Positions 6,978 to 14,413 of a DNA stretch of 14,434 bases are shown piece by piece (position 1 is the first letter of the stretch; every line of letters starts with the position of its first letter). The DNA is taken from assembly GCA_963614875.1 (NCBI GenBank), contig CAVEFC010000035.1:1-14434 (forward strand). The letters are read 5' to 3'. Under the pieces are notes generated by a model that was not told the origin of the DNA, ran no database searches, and was given only the letters and a program-made list of their open reading frames with translations. The translations under genes were made by a program, and so were the position numbers. The DNA is from CAG-841 sp963614875. Its GTDB lineage: Bacteria; Bacillota; Clostridia; Oscillospirales; CAG-272.

Positions 6978-6996
6978 CCGAAAAATCCTTTTTCGG
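6978..6996. repeat. Perfect 8-bp hairpin between divergent promoters
   Basis: CCGAAAAA (6978-6985) and TTTTTCGG (6989-6996) flank a 3-nt loop. The right arm ends one base before the -35 box of the rightward promoter and the element lies 27 bp upstream of the leftward one. It has no following T-run in the rightward sense, so a protein-binding operator is as likely as a terminator. Confidence 0.5.
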
Positions 6997-7026
6997 TTGA
7001 CAATGTTTATACATATGTGGTATACT
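6997..7026 (+). promoter_or_regulatory. Strong extended -10 promoter for the envelope operon
   Basis: A consensus TTGACA (6997-7002), an 18-bp spacer ending in TGG (7018-7020) and TATACT (7021-7026) make a TGN-extended sigma-A-type promoter. The predicted start near 7032-7034 leaves only 6-8 nt before the ATG at 7040. Confidence 0.85.
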
Positions 7027-7039
7027 ATCAGTTACCGAC

Positions 7040-8830
7040 ATGGAGGTGAGTGTTATTAAAAATATAAAACAGAAGATATTGCCGTCGCTCCTTTGCGGAT
7101 TTGCGGTCGGATTTACTTATATCTTTTTCGGAGCGGTAGATACGTTTGCGGGAAACAGGAGAGAGTTCCTTTTCTCCTTCGGCGATTTCGGCGGATATCT
7201 TGCGCTTACAGCTATGGCTGTATCACTTCTGATAACGCTTTTGCTTCTCATTGCGGACGGAACGCTTTTCCGCGTGCTTTTCGGAATATTTTTCTGGGCG
7301 GCGCTTATGGGATACGTTCAGGGAATGTTTCTCAACGTCGGAATGGGATCGCTTGCAAAGGACGATGTCGGCACGAAAATAAGTACGGGCTTTCTGATAT
7401 TTGATACTGCGCTGTGGATAATCACGGCGGGATTATGTATTTTCGGAGGGCTTAAAATGAAAAAACACGAAATGATAAAAACAATCGCCATCGTGCTTCT
7501 GGTAATGACAATCGGTATGCAGACGGTTGGATGCGTATCGAATATTCCCAAGCTTACGGACAGGCCCGCGCAGACGACCGCCACGACAAAAAGCGGTTCG
7601 TCCTCCGGCGCGGAAACGACGTCGATCCCCGAACCGACCGAAACAAAGGGCGAAGAAAAGGGCGAAGACGAAGAAAACGCAAGAAAATATCTTACCGAAA
7701 TGGGAATAAACGAGGTTTCCGGCGGCAGAAATATCATAGTTTTTGTGCTTGACCGCTTTGATATCAGCTATTATAACGACGTTGTGAGAGATGATCCCGA
7801 ATTTTTTTCAAAGCTTACGGGCTTTACCTTCTTTGACGACAATATATCGCTTTTTTCAAGAACGTATCCCGCCGTTGCGACAATGATAACGGGCGTTCCG
7901 TATATGTACGATCTGAGCGCGGAAAGATGGCTTGACAACGCCTACGGCACATCGCCTTTCCTCTCGGATCTGAAGAAAAACGATTACAAGATAAAGCTTT
8001 ATACCTCTGATTATTACGGTTACAGAGACGCAAATTCGATGAAGGGAACGGTTGAAAACATTTCAAACGTTACAAAATACACGGTAAACGACAGGGCCGG
8101 TCTTGTCGGGAATATGATGGCGCTTTCGCTTTACAGATGTCTGCCCTCGGTGCTCAAATCAAGCGTGAGCGTATCAAGCTCGTCGTTTGACAGAGCCGTA
8201 AGCTACAACGGAGAAGCGCCCGCATACAAAATTGACGATCCGCGCCTGCACGAGTTGCTTGGGGACGGGCTTTCCGCAGACGACAGCAAGGGTTCGTATA
8301 TATTCATTCATATGAACGGCTGTCACCAGCCTTACGATATGGACGAGGACGGCAATCGCGTTGAGGACGGAGCGGCGCTCCCCGCTATCAGAGGCGATTT
8401 CAAAATGATATATTCATACATTGACGAAATGCGCCGCCTCGGAGTTTACGAAGATTCGACGATAGTTATAACGGGCGACCATCCGAGCGCAAGGGACGAC
8501 GGTGAGATTCCCGCTCAGCCGAGAATAACCTCGCTTTTCGTAAAGCAGTCGGGCAGAAGCGACGAGCCGCTTGAATATTCTCACGCGCAGGTATGTCAGG
8601 ACAATCTGATAGCCACTCTCGTAAAATCCGCCGGAATAAAGACGGAAAACGACTACGGAAAATCGTATTTTGACATAGGCGAAGATGAAAACGTGACGCG
8701 TCATCACATTTTTGAGCTTTACGATGACGGAAATACAAGACTTATCGACTTTGCCGTAACGGGCAAGGGAAGCGATTTTTCAAACTGGAAAGCAGTTTCG
8801 GATATAAATATAGGATCGCTTTACAACTGA
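7040..8830 (+). CDS. Membrane-anchored sulfatase/LtaS-superfamily (alkaline phosphatase fold) enzyme
   Basis: This 596-aa membrane protein has five predicted helices within about residues 10-166. A T/S/E/K-rich linker (about 170-215) follows, then a catalytic domain outside the membrane. That domain opens with NIIVFVLDRFD, where D238 is the expected metal ligand. It has a Thr-centred nucleophile motif, SRTYPAVATMITG (T275); HMNGCHQPYD (H429), like the HxPY of lipoteichoic acid synthases; and ITGDHPS (D480, H481). The layout matches LtaS/phosphoglycerol- or phosphoethanolamine-transferase relatives rather than soluble sulfatases, since the C/S-x-P-x-R formylglycine motif is absent. It probably moves a phospho-alcohol group onto a wall or lipid-linked polymer; the exact group is unknown. 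It heads an operon with the YidC-glycerophosphotransferase fusion, 21 bp downstream. The start is ambiguous: GGAGGTGA (7042-7049) lies after the ATG, favouring either a near-leaderless ATG or an ATT start at 7055. Confidence 0.85.
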   Translation: MEVSVIKNIKQKILPSLLCGFAVGFTYIFFGAVDTFAGNRREFLFSFGDFGGYLALTAMAVSLLITLLLLIADGTLFRVLFGIFFWAALMGYVQGMFLNVGMGSLAKDDVGTKISTGFLIFDTALWIITAGLCIFGGLKMKKHEMIKTIAIVLLVMTIGMQTVGCVSNIPKLTDRPAQTTATTKSGSSSGAETTSIPEPTETKGEEKGEDEENARKYLTEMGINEVSGGRNIIVFVLDRFDISYYNDVVRDDPEFFSKLTGFTFFDDNISLFSRTYPAVATMITGVPYMYDLSAERWLDNAYGTSPFLSDLKKNDYKIKLYTSDYYGYRDANSMKGTVENISNVTKYTVNDRAGLVGNMMALSLYRCLPSVLKSSVSVSSSSFDRAVSYNGEAPAYKIDDPRLHELLGDGLSADDSKGSYIFIHMNGCHQPYDMDEDGNRVEDGAALPAIRGDFKMIYSYIDEMRRLGVYEDSTIVITGDHPSARDDGEIPAQPRITSLFVKQSGRSDEPLEYSHAQVCQDNLIATLVKSAGIKTENDYGKSYFDIGEDENVTRHHIFELYDDGNTRLIDFAVTGKGSDFSNWKAVSDINIGSLYN

Positions 8831-8851
8831 TCCTGCGACAAAGGAGAACAA

Positions 8852-10912
8852 ATGGATACCCTGATGTATTATATATGCTATCCGCTCGGATACGTTATGA
8901 AGTGGTGCTGGGAGCTTCTCGGCAATTACGGTCTTGCCATAATTCTTTTTACGCTCTGCACAAAGATAATACTTCTTCCCATTTCGGTGTGGGTACACAA
9001 AAATTCGATAAAGATGGTTACCATCCAGCCGGATATAAACTTTATAAAAGCAAAGTATTACGGCGACAGGGATAAGATCGCCGAAGAAGAAACGGCGCTG
9101 TATAAAAAGATAGGGTACAGTCCGTTTGCGTCGGTAGTGCCGCTTCTTTTGCAGCTGCTGCTTCTCAGCGCGGTGGTGTATATAGTAAAACAGCCGCTTA
9201 CAAGCATCCTTCATATAAGCGGCGAAACCGTTGAAGCACTTGCAAAAAGCTTCGGGCTTGAAGAAGGCGATCAGCTTGGTATTATACGGATGATACAGTC
9301 GGGAGTCGAGCCCGACGCTTCGCTTTCGGCTGTCGCAATGCAGATAAAAGGCTTTGACCTTTCGTTTGCGGGCTTTTCGCTCGGCGCAGAGCCCTATAAG
9401 GTCTGGGGAATTTATACGCTTGTTCCCGTTATCGCGGGCGGCTCGTCATTGCTTCTTTGTTGGGTGCAGAACGCGATAAACGTTCTTCAGGCGGAGCAGA
9501 GCAAACTGAATAAATACGGAATGACGGTGCTTTCCGTCGGCATTTCGCTTTCGCTCGGATTTTTCGTATATTCGGGAGTGGCGCTTTATTGGGTTGCGAG
9601 CAATCTGCTTGCGATAGCTCAGCAGCTTATACTCAACGCCGTGATAAATCCGAAAAAATACGTTGATTACGGCAGGCTTGAAGAAAGTCGCGCCGCGCTT
9701 GCCGATATAGAACGCCTCGGCGAGAGCAGAAACGACGAAAAGGCAAAGGAAAACGCAAAAAGAGAAAAAGCCGACTACAAACGGTTTTTCAGAATAGTAA
9801 ACAAGCATTTTGTGATTTATTCCGAGCGCAGCGGATTTTACAAGTATTACGAAGCGCTTATAAACAGTCTGCTTAAAAAATCGAACATTACCATTCACTA
9901 TGTGACAAACGATCCGGACGACGCGGTATTCGGGCTTGCGGAGTCGAACGCGAGGATAAAGCCCTATTACATAGGACAGAAAAAGCTGATAACGCTGATG
10001 ATGAAAATGGACGCCGACATAGTGGCTATGACGACGCCCGATCTTGATAATTTTTATATAAAACGCTCGCTTGTCCGCAAGGACGTCGAATATATCTACG
10101 TTCCGCACGATATGATGAGCGTTCATATGGGCTTCAGAAAGGCGTCGCTCGATCATTTCGATACGATTTTCTGCACGGGAGAGCACGTCGCAAGAGAAGT
10201 AAGAAGGACGGAGGAGGTTTATTCGCTTCCGCAGAAAACGCTTGTAAAATTCGGCTATCCTCTTGAAGAAAAGCTCGAAAAGGCTTACGAGGATATGGAC
10301 AAAGCTCCGCACGAAAGAAAAGAAATACTTATCGCGCCTTCGTGGCAGGAGGACAACCTTCTCGACAGCTGCGTGGATAAGCTTATAGAGCAGCTTATGT
10401 GCGACGAAAATCATATAACTGTCCGCCCACATCCCGAATATGTGAAAAGATATCCTGAAAAGATAAAGCTGATGACGGAAAAATATTCCGGCGTTCCGGA
10501 GGAAAAGCTCAGCTTTGAGCTTGATTTTACGACAAACAAGTCTATATATTCGTCGGATCTTCTCATAACGGATTGGTCGGCGATTGCGTATGAATTCTGC
10601 TTTTCGACGAAAAAGCCGGTGCTTTTCGTAAATACGAAAATGAAGGTTGAAAATCCCGAATGGGAGAAGATAGGCTGCACGCCGTCGGAAATATACCTTC
10701 GCGACAAGGTCGGCGTCGCGCTGGAAAAGAGCGAGCTTGACAAAACGAAATCAGCGGCAGACGAGCTTATGGCAAGCGGAGAAAAGTACAAAGAGCAGAT
10801 AACGGCGCTTCTGCACGGGCATCTTTATTCCTACGGCAGCGGCGGCGCGGAGGGCGCAAAGTATATTCTTTCGCGGCTCAGCGAAATGCAGAAGAAAAAG
10901 AAAGATTCATAA
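8852..10912 (+). CDS. YidC/Oxa1 insertase domain fused to CDP-glycerol glycerophosphotransferase-like domain
   Basis: Two families are joined in one 686-aa frame. Residues 1-275 form a YidC/Oxa1-type domain: GNYGLAIILFTLCTKIILLP at 24-43, with K38 at the place of the groove arginine. It continues with the cytoplasmic hairpin after KMVTIQPDINFIKAKYYGD, then helices at about 91-115, 180-206 and 220-267. No lipoprotein signal precedes it. After a charged linker (about 268-305), residues 307-680 resemble the TagB/TagF glycerophosphotransferase family: VPHDMMSVHMG (H419), IAPSWQEDN (496), RPHPEY (H527) and LLITDWSAIAYEF (D574). The family transfers glycerol-phosphate from CDP-glycerol to teichoic-acid chains at the inner membrane face. 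The YidC part may anchor it or couple polymer assembly to the membrane. It starts at ATG with AAAGGAGAA before it. The frame is continuous, with no sign of an assembly join. Activity of either half is inferred. Confidence 0.88.
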   Translation: MDTLMYYICYPLGYVMKWCWELLGNYGLAIILFTLCTKIILLPISVWVHKNSIKMVTIQPDINFIKAKYYGDRDKIAEEETALYKKIGYSPFASVVPLLLQLLLLSAVVYIVKQPLTSILHISGETVEALAKSFGLEEGDQLGIIRMIQSGVEPDASLSAVAMQIKGFDLSFAGFSLGAEPYKVWGIYTLVPVIAGGSSLLLCWVQNAINVLQAEQSKLNKYGMTVLSVGISLSLGFFVYSGVALYWVASNLLAIAQQLILNAVINPKKYVDYGRLEESRAALADIERLGESRNDEKAKENAKREKADYKRFFRIVNKHFVIYSERSGFYKYYEALINSLLKKSNITIHYVTNDPDDAVFGLAESNARIKPYYIGQKKLITLMMKMDADIVAMTTPDLDNFYIKRSLVRKDVEYIYVPHDMMSVHMGFRKASLDHFDTIFCTGEHVAREVRRTEEVYSLPQKTLVKFGYPLEEKLEKAYEDMDKAPHERKEILIAPSWQEDNLLDSCVDKLIEQLMCDENHITVRPHPEYVKRYPEKIKLMTEKYSGVPEEKLSFELDFTTNKSIYSSDLLITDWSAIAYEFCFSTKKPVLFVNTKMKVENPEWEKIGCTPSEIYLRDKVGVALEKSELDKTKSAADELMASGEKYKEQITALLHGHLYSYGSGGAEGAKYILSRLSEMQKKKKDS

Positions 10913-10925
10913 GGAGAATTCGGCA

Positions 10926-11255
10926 ATGAAACGTATTAAAATAATTTTATCGGCATATCTTTGTTTGGGTATGATGATATTTGCCTCCGTAAATGCGGCG
11001 GCTTACATAGATCCGTCGGTTGTATCGTATGCGGCGCAGGCGATAGCGGGAATTGTTATTGCGGCGGGCGCGGTGTTCTTTGTGTGGTGGAGAAAGGTAA
11101 AGAAAAAGGTTTCCAAAAAGCTCGGAATTGACGAAAACGCCGGCAAAGAAGTGGAAGAGGACATAGTTATAAGCGACGAAACCGAAAAAAACAAGTCCGG
11201 AGAGGACAAAACGCCGTCAGATGAATCCGATAAGGCAAACGGCGAAAACAAATAA
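10926..11255 (+). CDS. Small membrane protein with signal peptide and YIDPS motif
   Basis: This 109-aa protein starts with a typical signal peptide (MKRIKIILSAYLCLGMMIFA), with likely cleavage near residues 24-27. Directly after it comes AAYIDPSVVSYAAQ, then a single hydrophobic helix (AIAGIVIAAGAVFFVWW), a basic KVKKKVSKK stop-transfer segment and a 50-residue tail rich in E, K, D and S. The Y-(I/L)-D-P motif next to a membrane helix recurs in small bacterial proteins; I recall these near sulfatase-fold genes, but I cannot confirm it here. The ATG is 13 bp after the fusion gene's stop, and the ribosome binding site TAAGGAG overlaps that stop codon, so the two are translationally linked. The function is unknown; an accessory subunit of the sulfatase-like enzyme or of the fusion protein is a reasonable guess. 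Confidence 0.8.
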   Translation: MKRIKIILSAYLCLGMMIFASVNAAAYIDPSVVSYAAQAIAGIVIAAGAVFFVWWRKVKKKVSKKLGIDENAGKEVEEDIVISDETEKNKSGEDKTPSDESDKANGENK

Positions 11256-11258
11256 CAA

Positions 11259-11268
11259 CGTTATAACG
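11259..11268. repeat. Perfect 10-bp palindrome CGTTATAACG
   Basis: This palindrome lies just after the stop of the small membrane protein and before a 5-bp hairpin (TCCCG 11271-11275, CGGGA 11285-11289). Neither is followed by a T-run, so transcription probably continues into the antiporter. A regulator-binding role is possible but unsupported. Confidence 0.3.
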
Positions 11269-11316
11269 CTTCCCGAAAAAAGTACGGGATAAATTACACG
11301 GGAAAGGAAAAAAGAT

Positions 11317-12765
11317 ATGCGCGCAATGGTGGAAAGCACGGGGTCGGTTGCATCGGTGATAATTTCCATAGCGGTGATGCTTTTCTGCGGCTTTTTGATG
11401 ACGCGGATAACAAAGCTGCTCCGGCTTCCAAACGTAACCGCTTATATAGTTGTCGGAATTCTTATAGGACCGTACGTTCTTGACGTAATACCGACAAGAG
11501 TAATAGACGGGATGGACTTCCTGCCGGATATAGCCCTTTCGTTTATAGCTTTCAGCACGGGAGAATTCTTCCGGCTGTCAACCTTGAAGAAAAACGGAAT
11601 GAAGGTAGTCATAATAACGCTTCTCGAATCGCTTGTGGCTACGCTTTTCGTGTTTATAGTTACATACTGGATACTCGGAATAGACCTTGCGTTTTCGGCT
11701 GTGCTTGCGGCGCTCGCCGCGGCTACCGCTCCGGCATCGACCATGATGACGATACGTCAGACAAGGGCAAAGGGCGATTTTGTAGATACGCTTCTTCAGG
11801 TCGTCGCACTTGACGACGTTGTCGGACTTCTGGCTTACAGCGCGGCGATATCGATAGCGCTCGCCTCGTCAGCCGAGGGAGGCTCTGCCGGCTTTGAAAG
11901 CGTGATAAAACCGATAATTCTCAATCTTGTCGTGCTTGTGCTCGGAGGACTTTTCGGGCTTGCGCTGAAATTCCTTATGAACAAGCGCTCCACTGACAAC
12001 AGACTTATAGTTTCCGTGGCACTGCTGTTTACCTTCTGCGGAATATGCGCCATGATGGATATCTCGCCGCTTCTGGGCTGTATGTCGATGGGAATGGTTT
12101 ATATAAACACAACCGACGACGACAAGCTTTTCAAGCAGCTCAACTACTTCAGTCCGCCGATACTTCTTCTGTTCTTCGTAAGGTCGGGCGTGACCTTCGA
12201 TCTCGGCGCGCTTGTGAACACTTCGTCGGCTGTCGGCGGCGTACCGCTTCTGCTTGTCGGCGTGCTGTATTTCTTTGTAAGAATAATCGGCAAATATGTG
12301 GGTTCGTTTCTGGGCTGTGCCCTTGTCGGAAAGGATAAAAAGGTAAGAAATTATCTCGGACTTGCGCTTATTCCTCAGGCGGGAGTCGCCATCGGACTTT
12401 CCGCTCTCGGCGCGCGTATGCTCGGAGGAGAAACGGGCAACGCCTTGCAGACGGTCATTCTTGCGTCGAGCGTGCTGTATGAGCTTATAGGTCCTGCGGC
12501 GGCAAAGCTTTCGCTGTATCTGTCACATTCGTATTCGACAAAGCTTGAAGAAATAACAAGCGACGTGCCGCTTACAAGCGACGGCGTTCCGAAAACTCCC
12601 GTCGAGATTCTGACGGAAAGAATAAAGAAAATTCAAGCCGAGCTTCCCGCTCACAGCGAGCCTGCGCCGTCGGATGAGGAGCAGGCGTTCCTTGAAGCCG
12701 CTGAGGAACAGTATGCGGCGATGGGCGCTATGGGACGCAGGCGCGGCTTCATAAACAGAAAGTAA
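11317..12765 (+). CDS. Cation:proton antiporter, CPA2 family (KefB/NapA-like)
   Basis: This 482-aa polytopic membrane protein has about 12 hydrophobic helices. CPA2-type signatures are visible: LLRLPNVTAYIVVGILIGP in the second helix; ATAPASTMM; and VVALDDVVGLL, whose D166-D167 pair matches the two-aspartate ion-binding site of Na+/H+ exchangers such as NapA. It is expected to swap Na+ or K+ for H+ and support pH and salt homeostasis. After the last helix there is a soluble tail of about 65 residues (VEILTERIKKIQ to RRRGFINRK), with no RCK/TrkA-N domain. The start at 11317 has AAAGGA 8 nt upstream; ATG at codon 4 is the alternative. It lies 61 bp after the small membrane protein and 13 bp before the mgtC-like gene, suggesting a shared transcript. 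Confidence 0.9.
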   Translation: MRAMVESTGSVASVIISIAVMLFCGFLMTRITKLLRLPNVTAYIVVGILIGPYVLDVIPTRVIDGMDFLPDIALSFIAFSTGEFFRLSTLKKNGMKVVIITLLESLVATLFVFIVTYWILGIDLAFSAVLAALAAATAPASTMMTIRQTRAKGDFVDTLLQVVALDDVVGLLAYSAAISIALASSAEGGSAGFESVIKPIILNLVVLVLGGLFGLALKFLMNKRSTDNRLIVSVALLFTFCGICAMMDISPLLGCMSMGMVYINTTDDDKLFKQLNYFSPPILLLFFVRSGVTFDLGALVNTSSAVGGVPLLLVGVLYFFVRIIGKYVGSFLGCALVGKDKKVRNYLGLALIPQAGVAIGLSALGARMLGGETGNALQTVILASSVLYELIGPAAAKLSLYLSHSYSTKLEEITSDVPLTSDGVPKTPVEILTERIKKIQAELPAHSEPAPSDEEQAFLEAAEEQYAAMGAMGRRRGFINRK

Positions 12766-12778
12766 AGGAGATTACAAA

Positions 12779-13498
12779 ATGATTTACGATCCTATTGCGG
12801 AAATACTCGGCGGATGGTCGTCGGAGCTGGGACTCTGGTCTGTGGTGTTCAGAATATTCATTTCGCTTGTTCTGTCCGCCATAATAGGCTGTGAAAGATC
12901 GAGCAAAAGACATTCGGCGGGACTGAGAACATTCATAACAATATCGCTTGCGTCAACGGTATCAATGCTTGTTGACCTTGCGCTTATAGGCAATACGGGA
13001 ATAAAAATTCCGTTGCTTTCTGCGGCAACGATAATTTCTTCGGCTATGATAAGCGGAAATTCCGTGCTTTTCAGCTCAAGAAATCAGATAAAAGGACTTA
13101 CAACCTCGGCAGGACTCTGGGCTTGCGGAATAGTGGGACTTTCCGCCGGCGCCGGACTTTATACTCTTACCATTGTCGCTTTCGTGACAATACTTCTCAG
13201 CTTCTCGTTCTTTATGCGTATAGAAATATTCCTTAAAAACCGTTCAAATCACTTTGAAGTGCATCTTGAACTCAAAAACAAGAGCAATCTTCAGGATTTT
13301 GTAACGACTATCCGCGAGCTCGGACTGAGAATAGACGATATCGAAGCAAATCCGGCGTATCTCAACTCCGGACTCAGCGTTTATACGGTAGCCATTACGA
13401 TAAGCTCCGACGAGCTTAAAAAATATAAAACACATACGGAAATTATCGAGGCACTGCGTACTCTTGACTACGTTTACTATATCGAAGAAATGAGATGA
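12779..13498 (+). CDS. MgtC/SapB family membrane protein
   Basis: This 239-aa protein has the MgtC/SapB core of four to five helices in the first 145 residues, with the family signature AIIGCERSSKRHSAGLRT in the first helix-loop. Residues of about 155-239 form a soluble ACT-like regulatory domain (HFEVHLELK, YTVAITISSDELK, ALRTLDYVYYIEE). MgtC proteins are linked to growth at low Mg2+, acid tolerance and, in Salmonella, inhibition of the F-type ATPase; the precise activity of non-enterobacterial members is unclear. The ribosome binding site AAAGGAG overlaps the TAA of the antiporter gene, so translation is coupled. Pairing with a cation:proton antiporter points to ion homeostasis. A 5-bp GACGG/CCGTC hairpin (13497-13519) follows the stop but has no T-run, and the IS remnant starts right after. 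Confidence 0.9.
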   Translation: MIYDPIAEILGGWSSELGLWSVVFRIFISLVLSAIIGCERSSKRHSAGLRTFITISLASTVSMLVDLALIGNTGIKIPLLSAATIISSAMISGNSVLFSSRNQIKGLTTSAGLWACGIVGLSAGAGLYTLTIVAFVTILLSFSFFMRIEIFLKNRSNHFEVHLELKNKSNLQDFVTTIRELGLRIDDIEANPAYLNSGLSVYTVAITISSDELKKYKTHTEIIEALRTLDYVYYIEEMR

Positions 13499-13526
13499 CG
13501 GGGAAACAAGCGAGCCGTCTGATGGT

Positions 13527-14413
13527 GAGTTGTCAAGTGAAGTGCAACAAATTATTTAATTCTTGATTCCACAAATCATGAGCGGAATGAAAATTTAAGA
13601 CTTTGCGGGGTCTGGCGTTAATTAACGCCGGATTCCGCAAAAGTGTTTTCAGGGATATGCGGGAAAGATTTCTGCCTTTCGGATAAAACTCGCGAAGCAA
13701 ACCGTTGCTATTCTCATTAGTTCCTTTTTGCCATGCACAATACGGGTCAGCAAAATAAACATCACAATTCAAATTTTTTTCAATAGTTTGCCGATTGGCA
13801 AACCCTGAACCAGGGTCACAGATAATGGTTTTTACAAGATCTTTCGGAAACGCCGAGAGCGCCTGAATAATGGCAGTAGCCATAGTATCGGCTTTTCAAT
13901 GTCCGGCTTCTTTTCGGCTATATACGCTTTTTGCTCGTTTACGTATGGATTTCCCGAGGTTGAATTTACCTCGGCTTTCTTTTTTTATATGACTTTTTCC
14001 TTTATGGCACAAGACTTTCAGATTACCGTTCAAAAGATATTTATCATAAATCCATCGATATATTGTTCTCCGCGACGGCATTTTTTCAAATGGGGACGGC
14101 GTACAGGGAATCTGCTCCGGTGACCATGTGGCAAGCAGCTTATCCTCTATGTGCTTTATATCATTTCTGGTTGCCGGAACATCCCTCTATGGCAATATGA
14201 CCGTGCAGTATATGGATAGTATGTCGGAATGTCGTACATATGTGTGCAATTGCGACGCAACTCTCTCGATATAGTGCTTATATTACGTCCAAATAATTCT
14301 GCAAATTTTCGATAACTGTAGCCTTTTATAATATTCCCGCAGACAACACCATTCTTCTATGATAAAATGGTGATAACTCATAATAAACTTGTGTTGCAAC
14401 TTCATTACAACCC
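13527..14413 (-). mobile_element. Degenerate IS30-family insertion sequence
   Basis: The element contains a broken IS30-type transposase and imperfect terminal inverted repeats. The left end (13527-13554) begins GAGTTGTCAAGTGAAGTGCA, and the complement of the right end (14413-14384) begins GGGTTGTAATGAAGTTGCAA; both share GTTGT, AAG and TGCAACA with small gaps. At about 890 bp it is roughly 100 bp shorter than I would expect for an intact member, matching the internal deletion seen in the protein. The region is more AT-rich than its neighbours. Target-site duplications of 2-3 bp cannot be judged from one copy. The exact ends are approximate. Confidence 0.82.
13533..14381 (-). pseudogene. IS30-family transposase, inactivated by frameshifts, stop and deletion
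   Basis: Reading from ATG 14381 gives MSYHHFIIEEWCCLREYYK. A frame change near 14325 leads to GYSYRKFAELFGRNISTISR and ELRRN, the IS30 helix-turn-helix region. A second change near 14190 restores the first frame with RNDIKHIEDKLLATWSPEQI and MPSRRTIYRWIYDKYLLNG. The frame reaches EAGH and a TGA (13896-13898) where the family has the tryptophan of GHWE. It resumes as KADT and jumps straight to MATAIIQALSAF, so about 30 residues between the first DDE aspartate region and the second are missing. The tail has YFADPYCAWQKGTNENSNGL with the catalytic glutamate, then ARPRKVLNF. ICDPGSGFA replaces the usual DRG/DNG-x-EF motif. With this many lesions, no active transposase can be made. Confidence 0.9.

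Noticed and set aside
7535..7545. VGC near the end of the fifth helix of the LtaS-like protein as a lipobox
   Set aside because: It lies about 160 residues into a polytopic protein rather than at an N-terminal signal peptide, so lipidation is not supported.
9446..10432. 328-codon open frame on the minus strand
   Set aside because: It is fully antisense to the YidC-glycerophosphotransferase fusion, whose family motifs are clear; no start signal or recognisable domain is seen in it.
13497..13519. GACGG/CCGTC hairpin as terminator of the mgtC transcript
   Set aside because: The stem is only 5 bp with a 13-nt loop and no T-run follows; the IS insertion may have displaced the original end, but this cannot be shown.
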